Positions 23,320-31,536 of a DNA stretch of 33,995 bases are shown in pieces. Source of the stretch: Acidobacteriota bacterium. Its GTDB lineage: Bacteria > Acidobacteriota > Terriglobia > Versatilivoradales > Versatilivoraceae. Each line of letters begins with the position of its first letter. Positions within the stretch are counted from its first letter, which is position 1. The notes below the pieces were generated by a model that had not been told where the DNA came from, did no database searches, and saw only the letters and a program-made list of their open reading frames with translations. Position numbers and translations under genes: made by a program. The stretch covers positions 1-33,995 of the forward strand of contig QHZQ01000005.1 in NCBI GenBank assembly GCA_003224725.1. Reading direction: 5' to 3'.

Positions 23320-24423
23320 TTAGAGAACAGCACAACGGTTTGCCCCTGCTTCCAATTCTGTCGGATCACCCTCAGGCAGCGTGCCGGCCTCATTCAGTTT
23401 CACAATCCGTTCATAGTTGGCTGGGGTTGGAGGAATCCGACTCATGAGCCTTTGCACAAACTCTTGCTCCGAAGAATACTGAGTGGCCAGGAGTCTGAAG
23501 ACCTCGCCCAGGTGACTATAGATTGCCTTGCCATCAAATGCGATAGGCTCACTGGCGTGGCCCGGAAAAATCAACACTTCTGGCGAGAGCCGGTGTAAGT
23601 TCTCAATCGAATGATAGAGGTATCGCGCTCTTTCGCGGGTTTCTGCTAGATCGGCGTGTAAATCCGGTCGGCCTACGCTTGAAAGAAACAAGGTATCTCC
23701 AGTGAAGAGAGCATCGTCATTGAGCAGATAACAAGTGCTCTCCATTGTATGCCCGGGCGTCCAAATCGCTTTCAGCCTAGCTTGCCCGAATTGCACTGTG
23801 TTTCCATCTGCCACCGGAGTGAAGAGGAACGCGGCTCGGTGTTGAGCAGGTAGTAGCAGAGAGGCACCTGCCACCTCTGCCAGGATTTTGGAGCGAGAAA
23901 GGTGATCTGCATGAATGTGTGTCTCCACCACGTGGCTGATCCTCCAGTCGTGCTGCTCTGCCAAATTGAGATACACCTCTGTGGGCAGTGAAGCATCGAT
24001 TACCACGGCTGAGCGATGACTGCCGATGAGATGGGAGAGACAGCCCTTACCTGTTCGCCGCAGTTGAAGAACGCAGGTCGGAGGGCTACTGATTGTCACT
24101 TCGGCGCTGTTCCAAGCGAGGCTCCACGCTCTCATGCCTCCCTCGAGCGAGAATGCATTGAACCCCAGATTTTGAAGTTGTTTGGCTGCAACCTGGCTCA
24201 CTCGCCCTCTGCCGCAAACCGTCACTACCGGAACATCCGTCGGCAGATCCAAACTCGCCAGGGCATTTGGGTTCTGCGCTTTCAGTGCTTGATAGGCATC
24301 CACGTGAATGCTCCCGGGGATAGACCACTCAGAGCGATCTTCTGAGGAGCGGACATCAAGTACGTTGACCGGCGTACCGTCTTCAAGCCATTGTCTCAGA
24401 GTGTTCACATTAATCTGCCTCAT
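23320..24423 (-). CDS. Rhodanese - persulfide dioxygenase (ETHE1-like metallo-beta-lactamase) fusion
   Basis: This is a 367-residue cytoplasmic enzyme. Residues 1-105 are a rhodanese domain (VNVLDVRSS, active-site loop with Cys70 in VTVCGRGR). Residues ~115-330 are a metallo-beta-lactamase fold with THIHADH (His169, His171, Asp173, His174), GHT (His225), TGDTLF (Asp243) and FPGH (His288). His169, His225 and Asp243 match the iron ligands of ETHE1-type persulfide dioxygenases, which oxidise glutathione persulfide to sulfite. The tail RIPPTPANYERIV is typical of the family. Known fusions such as CstB place rhodanese at the C-terminus; here it is N-terminal. AGGAGG precedes ATG 24423. It lies 34 bases after the ArsR-rhodanese gene. 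Confidence 0.88.
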   Translation of the reverse strand: MRQINVNTLRQWLEDGTPVNVLDVRSSEDRSEWSIPGSIHVDAYQALKAQNPNALASLDLPTDVPVVTVCGRGRVSQVAAKQLQNLGFNAFSLEGGMRAWSLAWNSAEVTISSPPTCVLQLRRTGKGCLSHLIGSHRSAVVIDASLPTEVYLNLAEQHDWRISHVVETHIHADHLSRSKILAEVAGASLLLPAQHRAAFLFTPVADGNTVQFGQARLKAIWTPGHTMESTCYLLNDDALFTGDTLFLSSVGRPDLHADLAETRERARYLYHSIENLHRLSPEVLIFPGHASEPIAFDGKAIYSHLGEVFRLLATQYSSEQEFVQRLMSRIPPTPANYERIVKLNEAGTLPEGDPTELEAGANRCAVL

Positions 24424-24457
24424 GGCTCTTTTCCTCCTATGAAAGTGGGACTAATCC

Positions 24458-25135
24458 CTACTTCCCGACCGCGATACGAAATCCTCGGGCTCGCCAGTCG
24501 AGAATACCGTCCTCTAGTCGAACTGCCTCGAAGCCTTTGTTGCGAAGCAATTCCACGGCTTGATCAGAGAAGACACAATAAGGGCCACGGCAGTACGCCA
24601 CTATTTCCTGATTTCTGGGCAACTCGGAGAGACGCCGCTCCAGCTCTCTCACCGGAATGGAAATGGCCCCCGGGATATGACCCGCACGATATTCTTCTGG
24701 AGGTCTCACATCCAGTACGATCACCTCCCCTTTGCGGACTCGTTTCACCAAAGTTTTCCGGTCGGTGGGAGCAAGACCTTTTCGCCCCTTCAGGAAACGG
24801 TGCGTGATCTGCTCTACTTCGGCGAGTTGATTCTGGGCCAGGATCCGCATAGCCCGGAAAAATTCTCCGACCACTCCATCGGCAACGCGATAAGTCACAT
24901 AGAGTCCGTCCTTCGTAGATTCCACGAGGCGAGCGGCCCGGAGGACTTTCAAATGTTGAGAAGCGTTAGCCACACTGATCTGGGCTTCATCTGCCAAGGC
25001 TTCCACGCTACGGTCCGCCTGGCAAAGCAAGTCCAAGAGCTCCAATCGCTTTGAGCTGGAGACGGCTTTTCCGATGCGCGCGACCTGTTCGTAAATAGCG
25101 TCTTTAAATTGTCGTTTTGCCTCGAACGAAATCAT
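24458..25135 (-). CDS. ArsR-family regulator fused to a rhodanese domain
   Basis: This 225-residue protein has an ArsR-type winged helix at residues ~15-95 (recognition region SVANASQHLKVLRAARLVES) with one cysteine, Cys38 in LLDLLCQADRSVEAL. Residues ~125-225 are a rhodanese domain (VIVLDVRPPEEYRAGHIPGA) with active-site loop CRGPYC (Cys182, Cys187). I use ATG 25135; a TTG six bases upstream is possible. There is no clear Shine-Dalgarno sequence and a short leader. It most likely represses the operon and releases it when persulfide or another sulfur species reacts with its cysteines, as in related BigR/SqrR-type regulators; sensing through the rhodanese is an inference. The perfect operator-like repeat in front supports autoregulation. 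Confidence 0.88.
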   Translation of the reverse strand: MISFEAKRQFKDAIYEQVARIGKAVSSSKRLELLDLLCQADRSVEALADEAQISVANASQHLKVLRAARLVESTKDGLYVTYRVADGVVGEFFRAMRILAQNQLAEVEQITHRFLKGRKGLAPTDRKTLVKRVRKGEVIVLDVRPPEEYRAGHIPGAISIPVRELERRLSELPRNQEIVAYCRGPYCVFSDQAVELLRNKGFEAVRLEDGILDWRARGFRIAVGK

Positions 25136-25140
25136 AATCA

Positions 25141-25166
25141 ATTATTCAACTAATCAATTGAATAAT
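25141..25166. promoter_or_regulatory. Inverted-repeat operator of the ArsR-rhodanese operon
   Basis: ATTATTCAA and TTGAATAAT form a perfect 9-base inverted repeat separated by 8 bases. It lies between the -10 box and the start codon of the regulator gene, covering the likely transcription start. TTCAA-N8-TTGAA is a size and symmetry that suit an ArsR-type dimer. Confidence 0.7.
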
Positions 25167-25169
25167 TAA

Positions 25170-25199
25170 ATTATACTGCGTGCTAGAGGGTGGTGTCCA
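25170..25199 (-). promoter_or_regulatory. Sigma-70 promoter of the sulfur operon
   Basis: On the minus strand, TGGACA (25199-25194, five of six matches to TTGACA) is followed after 18 bases by a perfect TATAAT (25175-25170). The operator at 25141-25166 starts directly downstream. Confidence 0.65.
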
Positions 25200-25549
25200 T
25201 CGGAATTTAGCTAGGTCTGGTGTTTTTCTTCCTTTGTGGCGAAGAGAGCCCGATTATGAAATGTGACCTTCTGCCGATAAAGGCACTAGAGCTTCCCCTC
25301 TGGCACAGCCAGCTCATGTACCTGCTCTCTGTCCAGCGTCAACGTCCTTGCAAACCTTAGGTTGAGGGTGTAAGCTTCCGCATAGTAGGCCGTCTAGCGA
25401 TGATGTTTGCTTTATTGTTATTATTGCTTAGCGATAAGTAACCTAAGCTTTTTCGGCGGCTTCGTGCCCCAAAAAATGGCAGCGCGTTAGGCGCAAAAGA
25501 AGAGCTTACCCCGCTTCTCAAGTGTTTGCATTAACCTAGTCTAGTTGGC
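25200..25549. other. Intergenic region upstream of the hybrid kinase
   Basis: About 350 bases between the divergent sulfur operon and the hybrid kinase gene. The only clear structure is the hairpin with T-run at 25426-25453. A 35-codon open stretch on the minus strand (25286-25393) is protein-like but has no recognisable family. I see no firm promoter for the kinase. Confidence 0.4.
25426..25453 (+). terminator. Terminator-like hairpin with T-run and no upstream gene
   Basis: GCTTAG (25426-25431) and CTAAGC (25443-25448) form a 6-base stem with an 11-base loop, followed by five T. It faces rightward, yet no plus-strand gene precedes it. It may end a small RNA or be chance. Confidence 0.3.
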
Positions 25550-27478
25550 ATGCGGTCCACAATGTACGCTCAGACTACTCCTGAAACATACATACAGAAA
25601 GCAACAGCCTCTCCCTTGCGACGTTATGGCGTGGCTGTGTGGCTGGGTTTGCTAGCGCTGTTGCTTACCTTGCTGCTCCAGCAGCCAATGCAGCAGAATC
25701 CGCAGAGCCCTTTCCTGCTATTTTTCGCGGCCGTATTAGTGAGTGCTTGGTATGGCGGTTTGGGACCGGCACTGCTGACCATCGTTTTGTCCGTAGTGGC
25801 CTGTTACTACCTCTTACTATCAGGAGTTTATTCACTCGTCTTTGATCTGGACAGCCCGCTGCGATTGGGTATCTTTGCGCTGATGGCTCTCCTGATTAGT
25901 TTTCTGGCCAGCGCGCGCAAGCGGGCAGAGGACGCGCTCTTAGAGTCCAACAATAAGGTACACGTCATTATTCAGGCCTCCCCACTGGCGATAATCACCC
26001 TCGATCTGAGTGGGAACATAAAGATGTGGAATCCAGCGGCTGAGCGCATCTTTGGCTGGAGCGGAGCTGAGACACTTGGCCATCCTGTACCCTTTGTCCC
26101 TGCCGAGAAGCAGGCCGAGTTCGAGACGCTACGCCAACGGGTGTTGCACGGTGAGGCGTTTGCCGGCGTGGAAATGTGTCTGCAGAGGCATGGTGGGTCA
26201 TCCATTGACATCAATATTTCCATGGCGCCCATGTGTGGTGCCGGCGGAAGCATCAGTAACATCCTCACTGTGATTGCGGACCTCACAGAGCACAAGCAGG
26301 CCGAAGTCCAGCGGAAGCATTTAGAAGAACAGCTGCTCCAGGTGCAGAAGATGGAGTCGATTGGGACGCTTGCCGGGGGCGTGGCCCACGACTTCAATAA
26401 TCTCCTGACCGTGATCATGGGCTACGCACAACTCAGTCGTGCCCAACTCCGGACGGAAGAAGCGCTGCAGGAATACTTAGCCAACATCGAAAGTGCGGTC
26501 AAATATGCTGCCTCACTGACGCACCAACTGCTGGCCTTCAGCCACCGCCAGCTGTTGAAGCGTAAAACGATTAGTCTAAACGACACGATTGACAATTTTA
26601 TGAAGATGATAAGCCGCATCATCGGCGCGGACGTCGAAGTGCGATTGTTGACAGCTCCAAATTTATCTCCTGTCTTTGCCGATCCCACACAGATGGAGCA
26701 GGTGCTGATGAACTTGGTGGCCAATGCTCGTGATGCCATGCATGGCGGTGGCCAACTGATTATCGAAACACACAACGTGGAATTCGACGATGCCTATTGT
26801 CGCGAGCACCAGTGGGCTAAGGCCGGCGAATATGTTCAACTCACTGTCAGCGATACGGGTTGTGGAATGGAGGCGGAGGTAGAGCGGCGTATCTTCGAGC
26901 CCTTCTTTACCACCAAGGAACGGGGCAAAGGAACTGGACTTGGGCTGTCCGTTGTCTACGGAATTATCAAGCAGCACGATGGCTTGATGCAGGTCCACAG
27001 CCAACTGGGAGAAGGAACTTCATTCAGAATCTACCTACCGGTGGCACAGAAGAATGTCGAAGCGACACCTGAACCAATCGAGCCCTCGGTACTTCGTGGA
27101 GGTGGGGAAACGATTCTGTTAGCAGAAGATGACGAGGCACTGGGCGAGTTAGCGCGAAATATATTGACAGGACTGGGCTACAGCGTGTTGCTTGCACGGG
27201 ATGGCCAAGAGGCAGTGGAAATGTTTACCAGCCATCGCGAGCGGGTTGACCTGGTCATCTTGGACTTCGCGATGCCGCATATGGGAGGGCGAGAAGCCTA
27301 CGAACGAATACGCGGGATGGGAAGCGATGTGAGCGTACTGTTTGCAACGGGCTACAGCGCCGAGATGGCACAGGCCACAATCCTGGAAGATGGGGACGTC
27401 AGGGTCATGCAGAAGCCTTACAGTGTCAATGAGCTGGGGCGCAAGGTACGCAACTTGTTGGACGAAGTGAATCGCTAA
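25550..27478 (+). CDS. Hybrid sensor histidine kinase with C-terminal receiver
   Basis: This is a 642-residue membrane protein. Residues ~25-120 hold four closely spaced hydrophobic helices (DUF4118/KdpD-like membrane domain with QNPQSPFLLFFAAVLVSAWYGGLGPAL). A PAS domain (~135-245) follows, then HisKA with phospho-acceptor His280 in GGVAHDFNNLL and HATPase_c with NLVANARDAM, DTGCGM and GKGTGLGLSVV. The C-terminal receiver (~520-640) has Asp572 in VILDFAMPHMGG and Lys622. It would phosphorylate its own receiver. No DNA-binding domain or partner regulator lies nearby, so it is an orphan. ATG 25550 is used; ATG 25562 is possible. The upstream ribosome binding site is weak. Confidence 0.88.
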   Translation: MRSTMYAQTTPETYIQKATASPLRRYGVAVWLGLLALLLTLLLQQPMQQNPQSPFLLFFAAVLVSAWYGGLGPALLTIVLSVVACYYLLLSGVYSLVFDLDSPLRLGIFALMALLISFLASARKRAEDALLESNNKVHVIIQASPLAIITLDLSGNIKMWNPAAERIFGWSGAETLGHPVPFVPAEKQAEFETLRQRVLHGEAFAGVEMCLQRHGGSSIDINISMAPMCGAGGSISNILTVIADLTEHKQAEVQRKHLEEQLLQVQKMESIGTLAGGVAHDFNNLLTVIMGYAQLSRAQLRTEEALQEYLANIESAVKYAASLTHQLLAFSHRQLLKRKTISLNDTIDNFMKMISRIIGADVEVRLLTAPNLSPVFADPTQMEQVLMNLVANARDAMHGGGQLIIETHNVEFDDAYCREHQWAKAGEYVQLTVSDTGCGMEAEVERRIFEPFFTTKERGKGTGLGLSVVYGIIKQHDGLMQVHSQLGEGTSFRIYLPVAQKNVEATPEPIEPSVLRGGGETILLAEDDEALGELARNILTGLGYSVLLARDGQEAVEMFTSHRERVDLVILDFAMPHMGGREAYERIRGMGSDVSVLFATGYSAEMAQATILEDGDVRVMQKPYSVNELGRKVRNLLDEVNR

Positions 27479-27753
27479 TGCAACCCACTACAAGCTAAAA
27501 TAATTAAGTACATATCCGCTGCCAATTCGGGCAAATTCCATTGACATAAGTTTTCGGATCCGTTTCGGTGTGTCCGCTTCGAACGGAATCAAAGAATCTG
27601 ATTTCTCGCTACAGGGGAAATATACTACGCTGCGCCAGAATGCTGGGGCTGAAAAGGAAAGTGACAAATGATGAAAGGCGCCCCGCCCGCCCTCGACTTT
27701 CTGAGAACGCTTTCAAAAAGTTTGGGATGATATAAAAGAATGCAAGGAGTTTC

Positions 27754-28932
27754 ATGGCTGCACTTCAATTCAAGGTCGACCGAACGGCACTACTCAACTT
27801 ACTAGCCGATTTGATCTCAATCAATAGCATTAATCCTGCCTTTGCGACGGGCGCTCCCGGAGAGGGTAAGATCGGACAATACGTCAGCGACTTTTTCAAA
27901 AGGCACAAAATCCGGTGCCAACGGCATGAGGTCCTTCCCGGCAGATTCAATGTTATCGGTCAGGTTCCGGGCCGCGATCCCAATCGCTGTCTGATTTTTG
28001 ATGCCCATCTAGACACGGTTTCCGTGCAGGGTATGAGCATCGATCCCTTTGAACCGAAGATTCAGGACAACAACATGTTTGGGCGGGGTTCATGCGATAC
28101 CAAGGCCGGAATGGCAGGCATGCTGATGGCCCTCCAGCGGGTCTCCCAGAGTGATGTTCGTCCTCCGACTAACATATGGGTAACAGCGACTATCGACGAA
28201 GAACACTCCTTTCAAGGAATTCGTTATCTGGTCAACCAAGGTATTCGTGCCGCGGGTGCTGTGATTGCGGAACCCACTCAATTGGAAACCATCATCTCCC
28301 ATAAAGGTTGCGTTCGCTGGAAAATCTCTACCCAGGGACGCTCCGCTCACAGCGCCAAGCCTCAGCTCGGGATAAACGCGATCACCCAAATGGCCCGGCT
28401 GATTGGGGCCATTGAAACCAGGATCGTTCCCCATTACGAAAAAAGGAAACACCCGATGCTGGGTTCACCCACCATCAACATCGGCGTGATTCAGGGAGGC
28501 ATTCAAGTGAACTTGGTTCCCGACTCCTGTGAGATTCAAATCGATCGTCGCACCCTTCCCGGCGAAAGTAGCCTGGATGTTTTGACCGACTTCGAAGAAT
28601 TGGTGCGCGAATTAGAGAAAGAAGACGCAAATTTTAAGGCGGTTATCGAGACGCCTGTCCTGGAAGATTCCTGCTTGGAGACGTTACCCCACGAAAAAAT
28701 TGTGAGGGTGGCCGAAGACGCTGGTTGGACAGTGTGTGGCCACTCTCGACTCACTGGGGTTCCCTATGCTACCAACGCCAGCAAGCTATCGGCCCTAGGG
28801 ATTCCGAGTGTGGTGCTGGGGCCGGGCAATATCGATCAGGCCCACACAGCCGTTGAGTTTGTCGACATCGAGCAGGTGGCGCAAGCTGCCGAAATTTACT
28901 TAGGTATCATGTTGGGATTTGATGATCTTTAG
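27754..28932 (+). CDS. M20-family metallopeptidase / amidohydrolase (ArgE/DapE-like)
   Basis: This is a 392-residue zinc enzyme that cleaves a peptide or N-acyl bond. Metal and catalytic residues are seen in order: His85 and Asp87 in FDAHLDTV, bridging Asp115 in GRGSCDTKAGMA, catalytic Glu149 and ligand Glu150 in TIDEEHSF, Glu173 in IAEPT, and a late His in QAHTAVEFV. The dimerisation domain lies between residues ~185 and 300 (GRSAHSAKPQLGINAI). There is no signal peptide, so it acts in the cytoplasm. GCAAGGAG precedes ATG 27754. The substrate is not clear: ArgE, DapE and carboxypeptidase-like members share these motifs, and the neighbours give no pathway context. Confidence 0.85.
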   Translation: MAALQFKVDRTALLNLLADLISINSINPAFATGAPGEGKIGQYVSDFFKRHKIRCQRHEVLPGRFNVIGQVPGRDPNRCLIFDAHLDTVSVQGMSIDPFEPKIQDNNMFGRGSCDTKAGMAGMLMALQRVSQSDVRPPTNIWVTATIDEEHSFQGIRYLVNQGIRAAGAVIAEPTQLETIISHKGCVRWKISTQGRSAHSAKPQLGINAITQMARLIGAIETRIVPHYEKRKHPMLGSPTINIGVIQGGIQVNLVPDSCEIQIDRRTLPGESSLDVLTDFEELVRELEKEDANFKAVIETPVLEDSCLETLPHEKIVRVAEDAGWTVCGHSRLTGVPYATNASKLSALGIPSVVLGPGNIDQAHTAVEFVDIEQVAQAAEIYLGIMLGFDDL

Positions 28933-29016
28933 GTGCTGTGTGAACAATGAAAAAGCGAAAGAGCAGACGGTGCAGAAAACGCTCCTTGGGGCGTTCCTTT
29001 GTCAAACAGAGGTTTT

Positions 29017-29775
29017 ATGTCCTCGACCCACTCAAAATTTGACGCTAGGCCGAAATTCCAGGGTTTCGACAAAGATTGCTTTCAATTTTTCCGCGATTTG
29101 AGCAAGCACAATAACAAAGATTGGTTTGACAAAAATCGCCGACGTTATGAAATGAAGATTCTCGGAACCTTCCGAGGCCTTTTGGAAAGCCTGAGATCCT
29201 TTGTGTTGAGCTTGAATCCTGATTTCGAGGTCGCCGGAAAAACCAACGGGAACTTCTCCCGAATCAATCGGGATGTGCGTTTCAGTAAAGACAAGAGTCC
29301 TTATCACGCCAATTTCTACTGTTATTTCTTCAATAAGAAACTGAAGCGTCAGGATGATGGTCGTCTCTATGTCGGATTAAGCGGAGAGCATGTGACCGTG
29401 GGGTTCTCCATTTATGCAGGAAAAAGCCAAGGAGGTTCTTTGGCTCAAGTGTTCAAACCTCGTCTGGAACGAGACCACGCCTTCTTAGGTCATTATCTGA
29501 AAAAGAGAGCGATCGCTAAAAATTATGATCCCTATTGGTATCGAAGTGAAAAGCGAGATTGGGTCCAAATTAACGGGATTCCGGAAAATCTGGTGGAATG
29601 GCAAAGAGCCGGTGGCATTGTCATCCGCAAGATATTTTCTCCGGGTTTCAAAACTCTGGGTTCGCCCGTGTTCCTCAAGGAGATTCAGTCTACGTTCACC
29701 GATCTTTATCCTCTTTACCTCTTCACCTCAGTGCGAAGCGACGACTGGCCAGGACTGCTCAAGAAATACTCCTGA
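29017..29775 (+). CDS. DUF2461-family protein
   Basis: This 252-residue protein starts at ATG 29017, with AGAGG upstream; a TTG six codons earlier is open but less likely. Family features include FDKDCFQFFRDLSKHNNKDWFDKNRRRYE near the start, NFSRINRDVRFSKDKSPYHANF, LYVGLSGEHVTVGFSIY and the central W/Y-rich part. DUF2461 members are found widely in bacteria and fungi with no established biochemical role. It lies 84 bases after the M20 peptidase gene. Its 3' end overlaps the convergent rhomboid gene by 17 bases. Confidence 0.85.
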   Translation: MSSTHSKFDARPKFQGFDKDCFQFFRDLSKHNNKDWFDKNRRRYEMKILGTFRGLLESLRSFVLSLNPDFEVAGKTNGNFSRINRDVRFSKDKSPYHANFYCYFFNKKLKRQDDGRLYVGLSGEHVTVGFSIYAGKSQGGSLAQVFKPRLERDHAFLGHYLKKRAIAKNYDPYWYRSEKRDWVQINGIPENLVEWQRAGGIVIRKIFSPGFKTLGSPVFLKEIQSTFTDLYPLYLFTSVRSDDWPGLLKKYS

Positions 29776-30688
29776 AGCGAAATTGAAGCGCCAGCGCCAA
29801 GGCACCGAGGGTTATAACAACAGACCCCCAGAAAAGGATTGTCCAGAGTCGCTGCTGCGACACCACTGTCTCAGCCCGATTGGGATTGCCCAGGGTGAAA
29901 GCCAGTGCTACTCCTGCGACAAAACCTCCCAGATGGGCGGCATTATTGGCCCCCAGAAGTAATCCATAGACGAACCCGTAAATTGCCCAATGTACCAACT
30001 GTTGATGTAACACGCTTCCCCAGGTAGACCAGCGCTTTGACAAAACGATAGCGACCCCAATCATGCCGAATATTGCGCCGGAGGCTCCGGCCGTAGTCAA
30101 TATGGGCGGATAGTACCAGTTACTCAGCAAGAAACCAAAGGCACCGGTTGTCAAATAAAGCACCAGAAACCGCTCTTTGCCTAAGAGTTCTTCGAGTAAA
30201 GGTCCAATGAAAATCAGGGCGTAGGAATTAAAGGCTAAATGGATAATTCCAATGTGAATAAAAATCGCAGAAATGAGCCGCCACCATTGACCTCGTTGCA
30301 CCAGCCATGCCACATCGGCGCCCCATGCGGCCAGCGCCGAGGAGTTGCTCCCCCCAAGAAGCCGCTGCAGGTCCTGGGCCGAGGAATCACGATCTGTGTA
30401 GAAGATCAGCAGAAAGAAGAGGAAGTTTGCCGTTAATAAGGAGTAGGAAACCGGCGCATAGTGAGGCAAGACCTTCTGCAGTAACTTCCCTAAACCGCTG
30501 GGACGGCGGCGGAGTTTCTCACCACAGAATTCACACCGCTTTTCTCCAACAGCTACCAAGGCTCGACAGTTTGGACACATGCGGGTGGAAACCTGAGTCC
30601 CGCGCCAAAGATTCTTGAAAGACTCGATCTGTTGTTCCAGCTGGCGCCTGAAGCGTTTGATTTTCCACTCTAAACGTTGTTTGAGCAT
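29759..30688 (-). CDS. Rhomboid intramembrane serine protease with N-terminal zinc ribbon
   Basis: This is a 309-residue protein. Residues 1-30 are basic and helical. Residues ~37-56 form a zinc ribbon (CPNC at 38-41, CEFC at 52-55). Residues ~80-300 form a rhomboid domain with six or seven membrane helices. The catalytic dyad is Ser203 in TAGASGAIFG and His252 in NNAAHLGGFVAG; His150 and Asn154 in HLAFNSYAL form the oxyanion site. It cuts membrane proteins within the bilayer; the substrate is unknown. The cytosolic zinc ribbon may bind nucleic acid or a partner. ATG 30688 is divergent from ribH. Confidence 0.9.
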   Translation of the reverse strand: MLKQRLEWKIKRFRRQLEQQIESFKNLWRGTQVSTRMCPNCRALVAVGEKRCEFCGEKLRRRPSGLGKLLQKVLPHYAPVSYSLLTANFLFFLLIFYTDRDSSAQDLQRLLGGSNSSALAAWGADVAWLVQRGQWWRLISAIFIHIGIIHLAFNSYALIFIGPLLEELLGKERFLVLYLTTGAFGFLLSNWYYPPILTTAGASGAIFGMIGVAIVLSKRWSTWGSVLHQQLVHWAIYGFVYGLLLGANNAAHLGGFVAGVALAFTLGNPNRAETVVSQQRLWTILFWGSVVITLGALALALQFRFRSIS

Positions 30689-30836
30689 CGCAGGGATTCG
30701 GCCTCAACCCAAAGATGGGAGGTTCTCTTAATTGAAAGAGAAAGCACTCGAAGGAGTTTCGATCTTAACGCGCAGGTTTGCTCAAGGCAACTCTTTATTC
30801 AATACCGCGTCCACCCGAGCTTTAACCAAACCGGCG

Positions 30837-30866
30837 CTGACTCAAGGGCTCAATTTGTGCTAGACT
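30837..30866 (+). promoter_or_regulatory. Candidate promoter of the ribH operon
   Basis: CTGACT (four of six matches to TTGACA) is followed after 18 bases by TAGACT at 30861-30866, preceded by TGC (extended -10). Confidence 0.4.
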
Positions 30867-31000
30867 CCGCTTCAAAACCTGCTATCATCCACTACGGCTT
30901 CCTTCGTGACTTTCAAGACTGATTGGACTGCTGATCAACCAGGAGAAGGCATGACGTTTTAAAAAATTGAGTCGTTCGGGCTGGTGCTTCAGGCAAGGAA

Positions 31001-31035
31001 TGAGGGTGACTAAGGAATCGCAGCGGAGACCCTCA
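31001..31035 (+). promoter_or_regulatory. Stem-loop in the ribH leader
   Basis: TGAGGGT (31001-31007) pairs perfectly with ACCCTCA (31029-31035). It ends about a dozen bases before AAAGGGAGA, the ribosome binding site of ribH, so it could affect translation. Confidence 0.35.
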
Positions 31036-31061
31036 CTGCTATTCAGAAAGGGAGAACTAGG

Positions 31062-31526
31062 GTGCCTAACACCATTCAAGGAAACCTCAATTCAACCGGA
31101 ATAAAGTTCGCGATTGTGGCGAGCCGTTTCAATGATTTTATAACCAGTCGTCTTCTGAGTGGAGCCTTGGACGCTTTGGAAAGAACAGGGGCTTCGGAGG
31201 CTAACATTGCAGTCATCAAAGTGCCTGGCTCATTTGAAATTCCCTTGGTTGCAAAGAAGCTGGCGCACACCAAGAAGTATGACGCCATCATTTGTTTAGG
31301 CACCCTAATACGAGGAGAAACCCCCCATTTCGAATATATCAGCAACGAAGTGACTAAGGGAATAGCCACAGTTTCGCTGGAAGCGGGAATTCCGGTGGCC
31401 TTTGGCGTTCTGACAGCCGACACGGTGGAGCAGGCCATTGATCGAGCCGGCCTTAAATCTGGAAATAAGGGATTTGAAGCCGCCATGTCAGCGGTAGAAA
31501 TGGTCAATCTTATCAAGCAACTTTAG
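31062..31526 (+). CDS. ribH: 6,7-dimethyl-8-ribityllumazine synthase
   Basis: This 154-residue protein is the penultimate enzyme of riboflavin synthesis. It joins 5-amino-6-ribitylaminouracil with dihydroxybutanone phosphate and forms icosahedral or pentameric shells in the cytoplasm. Family motifs are [43 protein letters not shown], the catalytic His in TPHFEYI, and [20 protein letters not shown]. The length is normal. The start is GTG 31062, with AAAGGGAGA upstream. It heads the run with the nusB relic, lysS and the lol permease gene; nusB follows after only 10 bases. Confidence 0.95.
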   Translation: MPNTIQGNLNSTGIKFAIVASRFNDFITSRLLSGALDALERTGASEANIAVIKVPGSFEIPLVAKKLAHTKKYDAIICLGTLIRGETPHFEYISNEVTKGIATVSLEAGIPVAFGVLTADTVEQAIDRAGLKSGNKGFEAAMSAVEMVNLIKQL

Positions 31527-31536
31527 GGTACCGGCA

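Larger units (their letters stand above)
30689..31061. other. Divergent region between the rhomboid gene and ribH
   Basis: About 370 bases. A plausible rightward promoter lies at 30837-30866, leaving a leader of nearly 190 bases before ribH. I looked for the conserved FMN riboswitch core and do not see it. The leader has a three-codon frame with a good ribosome binding site (30951-30962) and a TGAGGGT/ACCCTCA stem (31001-31035) close to the ribH ribosome binding site. Confidence 0.5.

Noticed and set aside
25286-25393. A 35-codon minus-strand stretch with protein-like composition (ending ..DREQVHELAVPEGKL)
   Set aside because: It could be the tail of a lost gene, but there is no start, no ribosome binding site and no family I recognise; chance is possible.
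25441-25495. GCGTTAGGC, resembling part of an integron attC site
   Set aside because: No matching partner site, no palindromic attC body and no integrase.
30689-31061. An FMN riboswitch upstream of ribH
   Set aside because: The conserved RFN core segments are absent.
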